The notes under the pieces are model-generated. The model saw only the letters and a program-made list of their open reading frames with translations. It did not search any database and was not told the DNA's origin. Positions 8,040 through 17,574 of a DNA stretch of 64,000 bases are shown piece after piece. Position 1 is the stretch's first letter. Each line of letters opens with the position of its first letter. The stretch comes from Paraburkholderia phenazinium (GTDB lineage Bacteria > Pseudomonadota > Gammaproteobacteria > Burkholderiales > Burkholderiaceae), in contig NZ_FSRM01000002.1 in the NCBI RefSeq assembly GCF_900141745.1, positions 1,860,001-1,924,000 of the forward strand. Direction: 5' to 3'. Both the position numbers and the translations under genes were made by a program.

Positions 8040-10484
8040 TCAGTTCCCGTCAGGCAATGCGTAGGCGATGACATAGTCGCCCAGTTTCGTGCCGAACGAG
8101 CCATGTCCCCCAGCGGCAATCACTACGTACTGCTTGCCATTGATTTCATAGCTCATCGGCGTGGCCTGACCGCCTGCAGGCAAACGGGCCTGCCACAACT
8201 GCTCGCCCGTGTTGGTGCTGAAGGCGCGGATATAGTTGTCCGCGGTGGCGCCGATAAAGAACACATCGCCCGCAGTTGTCATTGGACCGCCGAGCATTGG
8301 CATTCCCATCTTGAACGGAAGAGGTAGTGGTGAGCTGTCGCGCACGGTGCCGATACGCTTCTTCCAGACGATCTGGTTGGTCTTCAGATCGATTGCCGAG
8401 ACATAACCCCAGGCCGGCTGCTTGCACGGCAAACCGAGCGGCGACAGGAACGCGTTCAGCGTCACGCCGAACGGTACGCCGTACTGCGGCTGAATACCGG
8501 ATTCGGTGCCGCTGCCGCCCGCATCGCTCGCGGCCGGCTCGATAGGATTGCCCGGACCACGCGGCATCAGCCTCGATACGAATGGCAGGGCAATCGGGTT
8601 GGCAATCGCGATCTGACGATCGGTGTCGACAGCCATGCCGCCCCACTCGAACATGCCGAGGTTGCCCGGGAACACCAGGGTGCCGTTCACCGATGGCGGC
8701 GTGAACGTGCCGTCATAGGTCAGGCGGTGGAACATCACGCGGCACACCATCTGATCGAACATCGTTGCGCCCCACATGTCTGCGCCCGTCAATTTCCTGC
8801 TTGGCCGGAACGTCAGCTCGGAGAACGGCTGGGTAGGGGAGACGTGATCGCCAGGCGCGGCTCCTTGCGGGACAGGCTGTTCCGGAGCCGGGACGACCAG
8901 CGCGCCAGTGCGGCGATCCAGTACAAAGATGTTGCCTGTCTTTGCGGGTGCGTAAACCACCGGCACGACGTTGCCCGACTTGTCGGTGATGTCGGCCAGC
9001 GTGGGCTGCGCCGGCAGGTCCATGTCCCACAGATCGTGATGCACGGTCTGGTAGAACCAGGCGAGCTTTCCGGTCGAAGCGTGCAGCGCGAGCAGGCCGC
9101 TTGCATAGCGCTCCTCCTCGGGCGTACGGTTGCCGCCCCAGATATCCGGTGTGGTCACGCCCATCGGCAGGTAAACGATGTCGAGTTTGGCGTCGTAGAC
9201 CGCGGGCGCCCACGAATTCGGCGAATTCAGCGAGTAATGTTGCCCTTCGCCGGGAATGACGTTCGGATCCTTGTTGCCCGGATCGAATGCCCAAAGCAGC
9301 TTGCCGGTATTGACATCGAAGCCGCGGATCACACCGGAAGGCTCGCGGGTCGAATAGTTATCTGTCACCGCACCCGCGATGACGATGACCTTGTCGGTGA
9401 CGATAGGCGGAGAGGTGGGTTCATATTGACCGGGTGTGGTCACCGGCTGGCCATGCTGGAGATCGAGGTCGCCATGGTTGGCGAAATCCGGGCAGCGTTG
9501 ACCCGTTTGCGCATCGAGCGCGTACAGGTGGCCGTCGTTGACCGGCAGAAGCACGCGGCGCGCGCAAACCGCCGGGGCGGCGCTCGAGGCCGTCGTTTGA
9601 CCGTTGTTACCGGTATTGGCAGCGGTCGAGGCCGTTGTTTGACCGCTGTCATCGGTACTTGCCGCGGTCGAGTCGTAGTAAGAGACGCCACGACATGTCA
9701 CGTGCTGGAAGCTCGGATCCGTTTTCAGGCCAGGGTCGAATTTCCACGCGAGCTTGCCCGTTGCAGCATCCAGCGCGAACAGGATCTGGTGTGGCGAACA
9801 CAGGTAGAGCATGTTGCCCACCTTGATCGGTGTGACTTCGTTGGTCGTTTCGACCGGGTCGGTCGCACGCTTCGTGTCACCGGTCTGGAATGTCCATGCA
9901 ACCTGCAGATTCTTCACGTTGTCCGCGGTAATCTGCTTGAGCGGCGAGTAGCGCGTGCCGTGCTGCGTGCGGCCGTAGGCAGGCCAATCGGCATCGGTGC
10001 CGCCCGCCGCCGGGTTTGCGGACGATGCTGCACTGGCGCTCAGGGTTCCATTGATTTCCTGCGGATCGTTGAAGGACGCGTACACGAGCACAATGCCGCT
10101 GAGAATCAAGGTCGCGCCCAGCGCCAGCGCCGCGGACTTCGCAGGGGCTTCGAGGGTGCGATAGACAAACGGCAGCAGCAGCCAGATGCCGAACACAACC
10201 AGCACATCGAGTCGTGGCGTCAATGCCCAGAAGTCGAAGCCGGCTTCCCACACCGCCCATACGATGGTGCACAGCAGCAGCAGCGCATACAAGCCAAGCG
10301 CGCTCGCGTTCCGGCGGTAAAGCAGGGCGGCCGTCACCAGCATGACCAGGCCGGCGACGACATAGTAGGGCGACCCGCCGATCGAGATGAGCCACGCCCC
10401 GCCGATCAGCAGATACAAGCCGGCGAGGGCTGCAAACAGAACGCTGAGGAGATGCACTACGCCTGACGATGCCCGCTTCTGCAT
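8040..10484 (-). CDS. gcd: Membrane-bound PQQ-dependent glucose dehydrogenase
   Basis: An 814-residue quinoprotein that oxidises glucose (or similar aldoses) in the periplasm and passes electrons to ubiquinone. The first roughly 150 residues hold five hydrophobic segments; the C-terminal part is an eight-bladed propeller with WPAYGRTQHGTRYSPL, GDLDLQHGQPVTTPGQYE, WAPAVYDAKLDIVYLPMGVT and HHDLWDMDLPAQPTL. I placed the start at MQKRASS (10484) because the 26 residues before it are not membrane-like. An unusual Ser/Thr-rich insert made of two 14-residue repeats lies near residues 273-300. The porin gene follows directly. PQQ must be made elsewhere; no pqq genes are in the window. Confidence 0.94.
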   Translation of the reverse strand: MQKRASSGVVHLLSVLFAALAGLYLLIGGAWLISIGGSPYYVVAGLVMLVTAALLYRRNASALGLYALLLLCTIVWAVWEAGFDFWALTPRLDVLVVFGIWLLLPFVYRTLEAPAKSAALALGATLILSGIVLVYASFNDPQEINGTLSASAASSANPAAGGTDADWPAYGRTQHGTRYSPLKQITADNVKNLQVAWTFQTGDTKRATDPVETTNEVTPIKVGNMLYLCSPHQILFALDAATGKLAWKFDPGLKTDPSFQHVTCRGVSYYDSTAASTDDSGQTTASTAANTGNNGQTTASSAAPAVCARRVLLPVNDGHLYALDAQTGQRCPDFANHGDLDLQHGQPVTTPGQYEPTSPPIVTDKVIVIAGAVTDNYSTREPSGVIRGFDVNTGKLLWAFDPGNKDPNVIPGEGQHYSLNSPNSWAPAVYDAKLDIVYLPMGVTTPDIWGGNRTPEEERYASGLLALHASTGKLAWFYQTVHHDLWDMDLPAQPTLADITDKSGNVVPVVYAPAKTGNIFVLDRRTGALVVPAPEQPVPQGAAPGDHVSPTQPFSELTFRPSRKLTGADMWGATMFDQMVCRVMFHRLTYDGTFTPPSVNGTLVFPGNLGMFEWGGMAVDTDRQIAIANPIALPFVSRLMPRGPGNPIEPAASDAGGSGTESGIQPQYGVPFGVTLNAFLSPLGLPCKQPAWGYVSAIDLKTNQIVWKKRIGTVRDSSPLPLPFKMGMPMLGGPMTTAGDVFFIGATADNYIRAFSTNTGEQLWQARLPAGGQATPMSYEINGKQYVVIAAGGHGSFGTKLGDYVIAYALPDGN
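9585..9668. repeat. Two 42-bp imperfect tandem repeats inside gcd
   Basis: Copies at 9585-9626 and 9627-9668 are aligned in frame and encode STAASTDDSGQTTA and STAANTGNNGQTTA. They sit between the conserved CRGVSYYDS and CARRVLLPVNDG motifs, where the usual enzyme has only a short loop. Confidence 0.85.
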
Positions 10485-10710
10485 GATGTAGACCCCTTGG
10501 ATTTCTAAAGGAACATGAGACCGCCGGAGAGCAACCCAAGCCAGACGCAAAAAAAGTGCCACCCTTGGGACGAGATCAATTTGTATCGGGTGTACGTCTG
10601 CCAGTAAGCAGTGTAAGCGGGAGTTCGTTCAAGGCGAAACCACTATTCACCAGGATTGATCTATCTGAGCCCGCTTGCTAGCCTTATGGAACTTACACGG
10701 GGACACTTTG

Positions 10711-11499
10711 ATGCGTTACTCAAACGAGGAACACGATGTGCTCGCGCGGACATTCGATCGCGATGGAATGGTGCTCCTGAAGCAGCACTTTCCAAAGGAG
10801 ACGCTCTCGGGCTGGCGACAGGCCTTCGACGGCATCCTTGCCCATAGATTGCAGGAGAACGCAACGGCTGTGCGCGGAGCCAACCGGCACTACATCACGT
10901 TGCCGTTTGCGGGCGTGTTCGCGGATGAAAGCATATTCTGCGACCCTGACGTACTGGCTATTGTCGAACGCGTTGCAGGTGAAGACCCGGTCATGTGCCA
11001 ACTCGCGACCGACACGCCACTACGCGGGTCGACGTATCAGGACGTTCATCGCGACACACCTGCCCTGTTCGACAACGAGCCGGAAACGCCGTCGTTTCAA
11101 CTTGCCGTAAATTTTCCGCTTTGCGACGTCACCGCAGATAACGGCCCGTTCGAAACGACGCTCGGCACCCACCGAATGAACTCGGAAGACGCGATGCGGG
11201 CATATGTGGCGGGGGAGATTCCGTTGCATGCCATTCCGATGGAACTCGGCGACGTCATGATTCGCGACGTCAGAGCGTTGCATCGCGGTACGCCAAACAA
11301 TACGGACGCCCCGCGTCCAATGGTCGTCATTGGATACAGTCGAAGCTGGTATTTCAGACCGGAAGTGCATATCGACGTTCCGCGCGACGTCTATCAACAA
11401 CTTGGCCCGAAAGCAAAGCGATTGCTCCGGCACATGCCCCAGGTCGACGACGCCGGCGCCTTCCAGAGTGCCGAAAGTTACCTCAAATTCGCCTACTGA
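10711..11499 (+). CDS. Phytanoyl-CoA dioxygenase (PhyH) family protein
   Basis: A 262-residue Fe(II)/2-oxoglutarate-dependent oxygenase-like protein. The metal triad is visible as H113-x-D115 in QDVHRDTP and the distal H191 in RALHRGTPN, on the expected double-stranded beta-helix. The start at 10711 (MRYSNEEHDV) is preceded by GGGGACA; an upstream ATG-less extension is less likely. Substrates of such proteins range from phytanoyl-CoA to ectoine and small secondary metabolites, and nothing in the neighbourhood fixes the substrate. It stands alone between the divergent glucose dehydrogenase and a convergent LysR gene. Confidence 0.82.
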   Translation: MRYSNEEHDVLARTFDRDGMVLLKQHFPKETLSGWRQAFDGILAHRLQENATAVRGANRHYITLPFAGVFADESIFCDPDVLAIVERVAGEDPVMCQLATDTPLRGSTYQDVHRDTPALFDNEPETPSFQLAVNFPLCDVTADNGPFETTLGTHRMNSEDAMRAYVAGEIPLHAIPMELGDVMIRDVRALHRGTPNNTDAPRPMVVIGYSRSWYFRPEVHIDVPRDVYQQLGPKAKRLLRHMPQVDDAGAFQSAESYLKFAY

Positions 11500-11580
11500 C
11501 GTTCGTCACGCCGGCTTTACTTATGCTCCGCAGCCGCGTTGCTTCAACCCGAACCGGAGGAGTAGCGGCAAGCGCTCAAC

Positions 11581-12459
11581 CTAGCGCGTATTTGCTCCGG
11601 CATACTTAATAAATTCGCGGACAGCATAGGAACGCTCATGTCGCCGGAACGTAAGGGCTATCTCCGAGACAACAGGTTTGCCGCCAAGCGGTCGATAGAC
11701 CACGCCCGGTAAGTTCAGGCAGTCGCACAATGTGCGGGGCACGACGGCCACAAAGCTTCCAAGCGAAACGCACGCGAGTACCGCAGCCAGCGGGCCGGGT
11801 CTCGGCCCCAGTTTTGGCTGGAAGCGTCCACGTCTGCCCACCTCGAATGTGCCGAACTCCTGCTCCGGAAGCGCGAAGCACGCCTCACGCAGTTGCGACG
11901 GATTGATGACCGCATGATCTGCAAGCGGTGAGTCGTCCGGAAGGGCCAGCACGAACTCGTCCTGATAGACGCTGACGGCCCGTATTTCCTCCGGAAAGTC
12001 CAACGGCGGCCGTATGTACGCAACGTCGAGCCGGCCGTCGGTAAGCATCCCCGGAATCTGGGTCATCGGTGCTTCGATGAGCACGACATCCACTTTAGGG
12101 CGGTGCTTCCGGAAGCCTCTTATGGTCTTCTGCATGATCCCCGCAAAGGCCGCCGAGGCTATGAAGCCAATCTGGATGCGACCTAGTTCGCCTCGTTCCG
12201 CCAGTTCAGCGAGTTCCTGACCGCGCTGAAGCGAGGCGAGGGCGGCTGTCGCTTCGGGCAAATACGCTTCGCCCGCCGCTGTCAATGCAACAGAGCGCTT
12301 GGTCCGGTGGAACAGACGGACCTGGAGCAGCCGCTCCGTCTCCTGGATCTGCTTGGTAAGGGACGGGGGCGCGATGCCGAGCTCTTCGGCTGCGCGAGCG
12401 AAATGGAGGTGTCTCGCGACCGCGATGAAGCAGCGAATGTGGCGTAACTCGAGTTTCAC
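11581..12459 (-). CDS. LysR-family transcriptional regulator
   Basis: A 292-residue LysR-type regulator with an N-terminal winged helix (residues 1-60: LRHIRCFIAVARHLHFARAA, PPSLTKQIQETERLL) and a periplasmic-binding-protein-like effector domain. The start ATG at 12459 begins MKLELRH, the normal family start. It is divergent from the secreted alpha/beta hydrolase gene across 309 bases, so that gene is the most likely target in addition to its own promoter. The inducer is unknown. Confidence 0.93.
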   Translation of the reverse strand: MKLELRHIRCFIAVARHLHFARAAEELGIAPPSLTKQIQETERLLQVRLFHRTKRSVALTAAGEAYLPEATAALASLQRGQELAELAERGELGRIQIGFIASAAFAGIMQKTIRGFRKHRPKVDVVLIEAPMTQIPGMLTDGRLDVAYIRPPLDFPEEIRAVSVYQDEFVLALPDDSPLADHAVINPSQLREACFALPEQEFGTFEVGRRGRFQPKLGPRPGPLAAVLACVSLGSFVAVVPRTLCDCLNLPGVVYRPLGGKPVVSEIALTFRRHERSYAVREFIKYAGANTR

Positions 12460-12768
12460 AGTGTTAATCCTTTTGTGAACATTATCGTGTCATTCGCTTG
12501 TCAGCTGGAAAGAGGCGAGTGGCTGACATTTTCGCATGGCAACTTGCGCAACAGTCGGCGCCGACGCCGCGAAAAATTTTTGCGCTGAGCGGAATGTTTG
12601 CGCCAGCGCTGTGTTTGCTCCTAAGTACACCAGAGTGCAGCGTCCGTTCGGCGGACGTCAGGAATCGGCCAAATGATGACTGCCTGGGTATGGTTCGTCT
12701 ATGGCGTCACCACAACGAGGTGAACGAAATCCACGAATCTCGTCCTACACATGCTTGGGAGAAGTTTC
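12460..12768. other. Divergent intergenic region between LysR and hydrolase genes
   Basis: No convincing gene. It contains the ten-base palindrome AAAAATTTTT near 12572 and a short inverted repeat GTCCG-TTCGG-CGGAC near 12644-12658. These are candidate regulator sites for the flanking LysR protein, but neither matches a complete T-N11-A box clearly enough to call. Confidence 0.4.
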
Positions 12769-13551
12769 ATGAAGTTGAGTTCGTTTGTTCTCGCGGGTCT
12801 GACCTGCGCCACGCTGGTGAGCGCGACGACGTCATTCGCGCAGGACAGCGCTGCGGCCCCGTCCGCACCGATCAGGAATGTCGTGCTGGTTCACGGTCTG
12901 TTCGCAGATGGTTCGAGCTGGCAGAAAGTGATTCCGCTGCTGCAGGCGAAGGGCCTGCACGTGACGGCGGTGCAGAATCCGACCACCTCGCTCGACGCGG
13001 ATGTCGATGCGGTCAAGCGAGCGCTTGCGCAACAGGATGGTCCAACCTTGCTGGTCGCGCACTCGTACGGCGGGATGGTGATCAGCCAGGCCGGCGACGA
13101 TCCGAAGGTGGCGGGCCTCGTGTACATCGCCGCGCGTGCGCCGGACGCTGGCGAGGACTATCCGGCGCTGACGAAGAAATTCCCGGCCGCACCGGCGTCG
13201 GCGGGGTTGCAGTGGTCGGCGGATGGTTACGGCAAGCTGTCTGAGCAGGCCTTTGTGCACGACTTTGCGGGCGATCTGCCTACCGTTGAAGCTGAGACGT
13301 ACTACGCGGTTCAGCAGCCGATTGGCAAGGCAATCACGATGGCGAAGACGACGGTCGCCGCGTGGCACGACAAACCCACCTGGTATGCGGTGTCGACTGA
13401 AGACCGGACGATCAACCCCGATCTGGAGCGCTTCATGGCGAACCGGATGCATGCGCATACGATCGAGCTCGATTCGAGCCACGTGTCGCTGCTGTCGCAT
13501 CCGACTGAAGTGGCGAACCTGATCCTCGAAGCGGCGGGTCAGCAGAAGTGA
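12769..13551 (+). CDS. Secreted alpha/beta hydrolase
   Basis: A 260-residue protein with a signal peptide of about 26 residues (MKLSSFVLAG... ending SFAQD). The alpha/beta hydrolase core is clear: VLVHGLFADGSSW (oxyanion region), nucleophile S99 in AHSYGG, acid D212 in STEDRT and H238 in SSHVSLL. It resembles the EstC/MKS1-like group of small esterase/lyase-type hydrolases; the real substrate is unknown. I chose ATG 12769, preceded by GGGAGAA, over an ATG six codons upstream. It is divergent from a LysR gene. Confidence 0.88.
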   Translation: MKLSSFVLAGLTCATLVSATTSFAQDSAAAPSAPIRNVVLVHGLFADGSSWQKVIPLLQAKGLHVTAVQNPTTSLDADVDAVKRALAQQDGPTLLVAHSYGGMVISQAGDDPKVAGLVYIAARAPDAGEDYPALTKKFPAAPASAGLQWSADGYGKLSEQAFVHDFAGDLPTVEAETYYAVQQPIGKAITMAKTTVAAWHDKPTWYAVSTEDRTINPDLERFMANRMHAHTIELDSSHVSLLSHPTEVANLILEAAGQQK

Positions 13552-13559
13552 GGTTGTAG

Positions 13560-14465
13560 TCAGCCCCGGCCGCGCCACGCGACGAAGGCAACACCAGCAA
13601 TCGCCATCAGTCCACCGGCGATGGTCGTCAGCGCGGGGTGCTCGCCAGTCAAAAAGATCGATAGCGCGATCGCGATCGCGGGTACCAGATACAGGAAATT
13701 GGACGCCCGCGCCGCACCGAAGTGGCCCAGGGCAATCGTCCACGTCGCGTAACCGAGCGCGGCCGGGAAGACGCCGAGCACGAGCACAGCACCCAAAGTT
13801 CCTGCCGATGCAGAAGGCGCTGCAAGTGCGCTCATGGCGCCCGGCAACCACGGCGATAGCAGCAATGCGCCGGCGAGTAGCGTATAAGCAGTGCTTGCGA
13901 GCGGCCCATAGATCGGAATCAGGCGTCGCTGCAACACGAAATATGCTGAGGATGCCAAAGCAGCGAGCAGGATCAGTGTTGCGCCGCTGCCGGGTGCGAG
14001 GCCGCCGGGTTGTCCACATGCAATCAGACCGATGCCTGCAAAGCTGAACACCGAGCCGAGCCAACCCCATCGATTGAGTTTTTCGCGCAGGAAAACCGTC
14101 GCCAGAATGGCGGTGAAGATAGGCGAGGTACTCATGATGAAGGCCGCTGCGCCTGGCGCAACGGTCAGTTCGGCGGTGTTCAGAAGCGCGTTATAGCTTG
14201 CGATGCCGAGGAAGCCGGACAGGACAAAGAGCAGTGAATCGCGCAGCGACGGTCGCTTCGGACGCGCGTAAATCAACCATCCCACGACCAGCACCGCTGC
14301 TGTCGCGAAGCGCGCGGCCGCGAGTTGCATCGGCGTGAGCCCTTGCAGACCAAGCCGGATGAAAGGAAAGGCCGCGGCCCACGACAGGATTGTGAAAGCT
14401 ACGGCGGCAGCTGCCCGAATCGAATTCGGCGTGCTCGGCATGCTCAGTGAAGCGGACGTATTCAT
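13560..14465 (-). CDS. EamA/DMT-family transporter
   Basis: A 301-residue inner-membrane protein with about ten hydrophobic helices in two repeated EamA halves, as in drug/metabolite transporters (RhaT/YdcZ-like). Recognisable segments are AFTILSWAAAFPFIRLGLQGLTPMQLAAARF near the start and EHPALTTIAGGLMAIAGV near the end. These usually export amino acids or metabolites; the substrate cannot be told. Convergent with the hydrolase gene with eight bases between the stops. Confidence 0.9.
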   Translation of the reverse strand: MNTSASLSMPSTPNSIRAAAAVAFTILSWAAAFPFIRLGLQGLTPMQLAAARFATAAVLVVGWLIYARPKRPSLRDSLLFVLSGFLGIASYNALLNTAELTVAPGAAAFIMSTSPIFTAILATVFLREKLNRWGWLGSVFSFAGIGLIACGQPGGLAPGSGATLILLAALASSAYFVLQRRLIPIYGPLASTAYTLLAGALLLSPWLPGAMSALAAPSASAGTLGAVLVLGVFPAALGYATWTIALGHFGAARASNFLYLVPAIAIALSIFLTGEHPALTTIAGGLMAIAGVAFVAWRGRG

Positions 14466-14756
14466 GGCGGTTCCCGGTAATGGAATTCGGCTGAAATCCC
14501 TTACCCAAATTGTCCGCGACGGCGTCGCGCGTGATAAGTGAGGCCGGCGGCGATAGAGAATCCGGGATTACCGGACAATGACGAAGTCCGCACGCCGTAA
14601 CTTCTGGTAACAGGGCGTCGCCCGATGATGTGGTTTCGTCATTGAAACGACGCAGTAAACGTCGCATGCTGGCGATGTTGTTAAATGGCGCGCGCGCATG
14701 GGTCCCTTTCTTGCGCGGCCGTACATCAAAACATCGACCTATATACGGGGAACATC

Positions 14757-14981
14757 ATGTCCATTTCCAGCGTTGCCTCCTCTGTCAGTTCCGCCCAAAG
14801 CATCAGCAGCAAGCCGGCTGCACAGCAGACATCTGAACCGAAGCGCACACATGGCGGCGGCCACCACGGCCATAAGGTCGCGACGGACGCAGGGTTGAGC
14901 ACGTCGTCCACGGGTAGCGGATCGTCGACCTCGACCGCCGTGAACAGCATCTTGGGCGGCAACATCAATACGACCGCCTGA
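14757..14981 (+). CDS. Small Ser/Gly-rich hypothetical protein
   Basis: A 74-residue protein with ATG at 14757 preceded by ACGGGGAAC, a fair ribosome site. It begins with a Ser-rich stretch and has a basic His-rich patch (HGGGHHGHK, about residues 32-40) followed by a Ser/Thr/Gly tail. There is no signal peptide or membrane segment. The His cluster could bind metal, but that is a guess. The clean ribosome site and a stem-loop right after the stop support a real gene; the family is not known to me. Confidence 0.6.
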   Translation: MSISSVASSVSSAQSISSKPAAQQTSEPKRTHGGGHHGHKVATDAGLSTSSTGSGSSTSTAVNSILGGNINTTA

Positions 14982-14999
14982 TAGCGCCCAGGTCGCTCA

Positions 15000-15025
15000 G
15001 CCAACCCGGCATCGGGCCGGTTGGC
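15000..15025. terminator. Terminator-like hairpin between convergent genes
   Basis: GCCAACCCGGC (15000-15010), loop ATCGG, GCCGGTTGGC (15016-15025): a ten-pair stem with one bulged C. It sits between the small Ser/Gly-rich gene and the convergent SDR gene; no T tract. Confidence 0.55.
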
Positions 15026-15036
15026 CAGAGCTGCGC

Positions 15037-15891
15037 CTAGCGAGGCTGCTTGATAAATGCCTCGAACGCCGCTGCGTGGTCAGGATGCCACCGCGACAGC
15101 GCAGGACGGTTCTCGACGATATCGCCGGCTGCCCAAAGAATGCGCCGCTCGTCGAGCGCTCGCGGCACGTCGTTGTCCGGGCAGAGAATGTAAAAGTCGC
15201 CGGCTTCCAGACGCTCCAGCATGAACTCGACGGTTTGCTCCGGCGTCCACGCGGCGGCCGGTTTCTCGCCGCGGCCGTGACGTGTCAGTTCCGTGAACAC
15301 AAAGCCAGGAATCAGCAGGTGAGCGCTGAGCTGGCAGCCCGCGGTATTGCGCAGTTCGTGCTGCAATGCCTCGGTGAACGCCTTAAGCCCAGCCTTCGCA
15401 ACGTTGTAGGCCGGATCGCCGGGCGGCGTGGTGATGCCTTGCTTCGAACCGGTATTGATCACGAGACCCGGGCGACCACGTTTGATCATCTCCGGTACGA
15501 ACACCTGGGTGCCGTGGATCACGCCCCACAGATTGACGCCAAGCACGCGCTCCCAGTTTTCGGCGGGCCCGAACATCTTGCTGCCCGGCTGAATACCCGC
15601 GTTGTTCATCAACACGTCCACACCGCCGAATCGTTCGACGACGGCATCGTGCAAGCGTTGCACGTCGGCGACGACGCTCACGTCGGTTTCGAGCGCGAAG
15701 ACATCCTGTTTGCCGTTCGCGCTCAGCGCAGCGATTTCCTCCACTGCTTGCGCGATGCGCTCAGCGCCGAGATCGGCGATACAGACACGCAGGCCGAGTT
15801 GTGCGAAGCGTTTGGCCGCAGCAAGGCCGATGCCGGCAGCGCCGCCAGTGATCACGGCGACTGCGCCGGGAGTGAGAGCAGAATGAGTCAT
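15037..15891 (-). CDS. Short-chain dehydrogenase/reductase
   Basis: A 284-residue classical SDR. The dinucleotide motif TGGAAGIG lies near the N-terminus, NNAG at about residues 90-93, and the catalytic YNVAK with a preceding Ser (NTGSKQG). The start MTHSAL at 15891 has the ribosome site GCGAGGA at a good distance; an upstream alternative adds 13 residues. It is a probable NAD(P)-dependent alcohol or ketone oxidoreductase with unknown substrate. It is divergent from the MFS permease across about 290 bases, so the two may share a catabolic role. Confidence 0.9.
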   Translation of the reverse strand: MTHSALTPGAVAVITGGAAGIGLAAAKRFAQLGLRVCIADLGAERIAQAVEEIAALSANGKQDVFALETDVSVVADVQRLHDAVVERFGGVDVLMNNAGIQPGSKMFGPAENWERVLGVNLWGVIHGTQVFVPEMIKRGRPGLVINTGSKQGITTPPGDPAYNVAKAGLKAFTEALQHELRNTAGCQLSAHLLIPGFVFTELTRHGRGEKPAAAWTPEQTVEFMLERLEAGDFYILCPDNDVPRALDERRILWAAGDIVENRPALSRWHPDHAAAFEAFIKQPR

Positions 15892-16181
15892 CGGAATCCT
15901 CGCTGGTGCAGGAATCGTGGCGTCAACCAAGGGCCGCGATTTCGATCGGTTCGAACAGGGGAGCTGATGATCCTAGCATGATCGATTGGTTTGCGTGGCC
16001 GTCGTGCCTGGCGCAAGGCACAGCCATTCTCGCGAGGCATCGCAGGTTGCTCAGCCGGTGGGACGCAAATTTTTTTATCTACTGAATCTTCATAAACATC
16101 CTTTCCGTGCCGTCGTGAGCTTGTAATAATTTTCCATTCGCCAGCGGCGCGAGACCGAGGCTGCAATGAAGGAGACAAGCG

Positions 16182-17480
16182 ATGAACTGGTACGCGTCGT
16201 TTAGCAAAGCGGAGCGCACGACCTTCCATTCCGCCTTCACGGGCTGGGTGCTCGACGCCTTTGACTTTATGGTGTTCACCTTTGTCGTCACCTCGCTGAT
16301 GACGTTGTGGGGCGTCGGCAAGGGCGAGATCGGCTTGCTAAGCACGGTGAGTCTGCTTTGCTCCGCCGCCGGAGGATGGGTGGGCGGCATCCTTGCGGAC
16401 CGGTTCGGCCGCGTCAAGGTGCTGCAATGGATCATCGTCTGGTTCTCGGTGTTCACCTTCCTGATTGGCTGGTCACAGAACGTAGAGCAACTGTTTGTCC
16501 TGCGAGCGTTGCAGGGATTTGGATTTGGCGGCGAGTGGGCCGTGGGCGCCGTATTGATTGGCGAGATCGTTCGGCCGGAGCATCGCGGCAAAACTGTCGG
16601 CGTGGTGCAAAGCGGCTGGGCGATTGGCTGGGGCCTCGCCGCCATTCTCTACACGGTGGCGTTCTCTGTCCTCCCCGAAGCGCTGGCCTGGCGCAGCATG
16701 TTCTGGGTGGGGCTTGCTCCGGCATTGCTGGTGTTTTATATCCGCAGGCATGTGGCGGAACCTGAGAGCTTCAATAAAGCGCAGCAGATCATGCGCTCGA
16801 GCGCGAGACGCCCCTCGTTTCTGCAGATCTTTGCACCCGGGATCCTGCGCACAACGGTATGTTCGTCGCTGATGTGCTCCGGCCTGCAAGGCGGATACTA
16901 TGCGATCGCCACCTGGATTCCCACCTTTCTGCGGATGGACAGGCACCTGTCGGTGATCGGCACCGGCGGCTACCTGGCTGTGCTGATTACCGGATCGTTT
17001 ATCGGCTACGCAAGCGGCGGCTATATCTCGGACCGGATCGGCCGGCGCGGCAATATGCTGCTTTTCGCATTCCTGTCTGCGGTCATCACGATCGCCTATA
17101 CGAAGGTCAACTTCAGCAATTCACAAATGCTCTACCTTGGATTCCCGCTCGGATTTTGTGCGTCGGGAATCTTCGGCGGAGTCGGTGCGCATCTCACGGA
17201 ACTGTTTCCCGCTGCGCTTCGCGCGAACGGTCAGGGCTTTGCCTACAATTTCGGCCGCGGCATCGGCGCCTTGTTTCCGGCCCTCGTCGGCCTCCTGAGT
17301 GCGAAGACCGGACTGGGAAACGCGATTTGCATTCTCGCCGTTATCGCCAACGCGGCAGTATTTGTGACGGTGTTGGCGTTACCTGAGACGCGAGGACGAC
17401 GGCTCGACGATGCTGATCATCTGATCCCCGCCCAGCAGCCGGAATCGACCTCTGAGAAGTCTCTGCCGCACGGGACGTGA
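16182..17480 (+). CDS. MFS permease, sugar-acid/carboxylate:H+ symporter type
   Basis: A 432-residue major facilitator with twelve predicted helices. The loop 2-3 signature GGILADRFGRVKVL and the helix 4-5 segment GFGFGGEWAVGAVLIGE with conserved Gly/Glu place it near the NanT/JEN and aromatic-acid type symporters. The start MNWYASFSKAERTTFHSAF is typical of that group. The amidohydrolase gene begins 94 bases later on the same strand; together they look like uptake plus hydrolysis of a carboxylated lactone or ring compound. The substrate is inferred only from this pairing. Confidence 0.88.
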   Translation: MNWYASFSKAERTTFHSAFTGWVLDAFDFMVFTFVVTSLMTLWGVGKGEIGLLSTVSLLCSAAGGWVGGILADRFGRVKVLQWIIVWFSVFTFLIGWSQNVEQLFVLRALQGFGFGGEWAVGAVLIGEIVRPEHRGKTVGVVQSGWAIGWGLAAILYTVAFSVLPEALAWRSMFWVGLAPALLVFYIRRHVAEPESFNKAQQIMRSSARRPSFLQIFAPGILRTTVCSSLMCSGLQGGYYAIATWIPTFLRMDRHLSVIGTGGYLAVLITGSFIGYASGGYISDRIGRRGNMLLFAFLSAVITIAYTKVNFSNSQMLYLGFPLGFCASGIFGGVGAHLTELFPAALRANGQGFAYNFGRGIGALFPALVGLLSAKTGLGNAICILAVIANAAVFVTVLALPETRGRRLDDADHLIPAQQPESTSEKSLPHGT

Positions 17481-17574
17481 GCCACGCGGAGCATGCTTCG
17501 TCTTTAAGCCTGCTTCGGAGCCGCACGCGTTATGGCCGCGCGGACCGGGCAATCCAACATGCAAGGATCCCTAA

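Noticed and set aside
8727..10466. A 579-residue open frame on the strand opposite to gcd
   Set aside because: It lies wholly antisense to a clear enzyme gene; the Arg/His/Gly-rich translation has no domain and its openness follows from high-GC codon bias.
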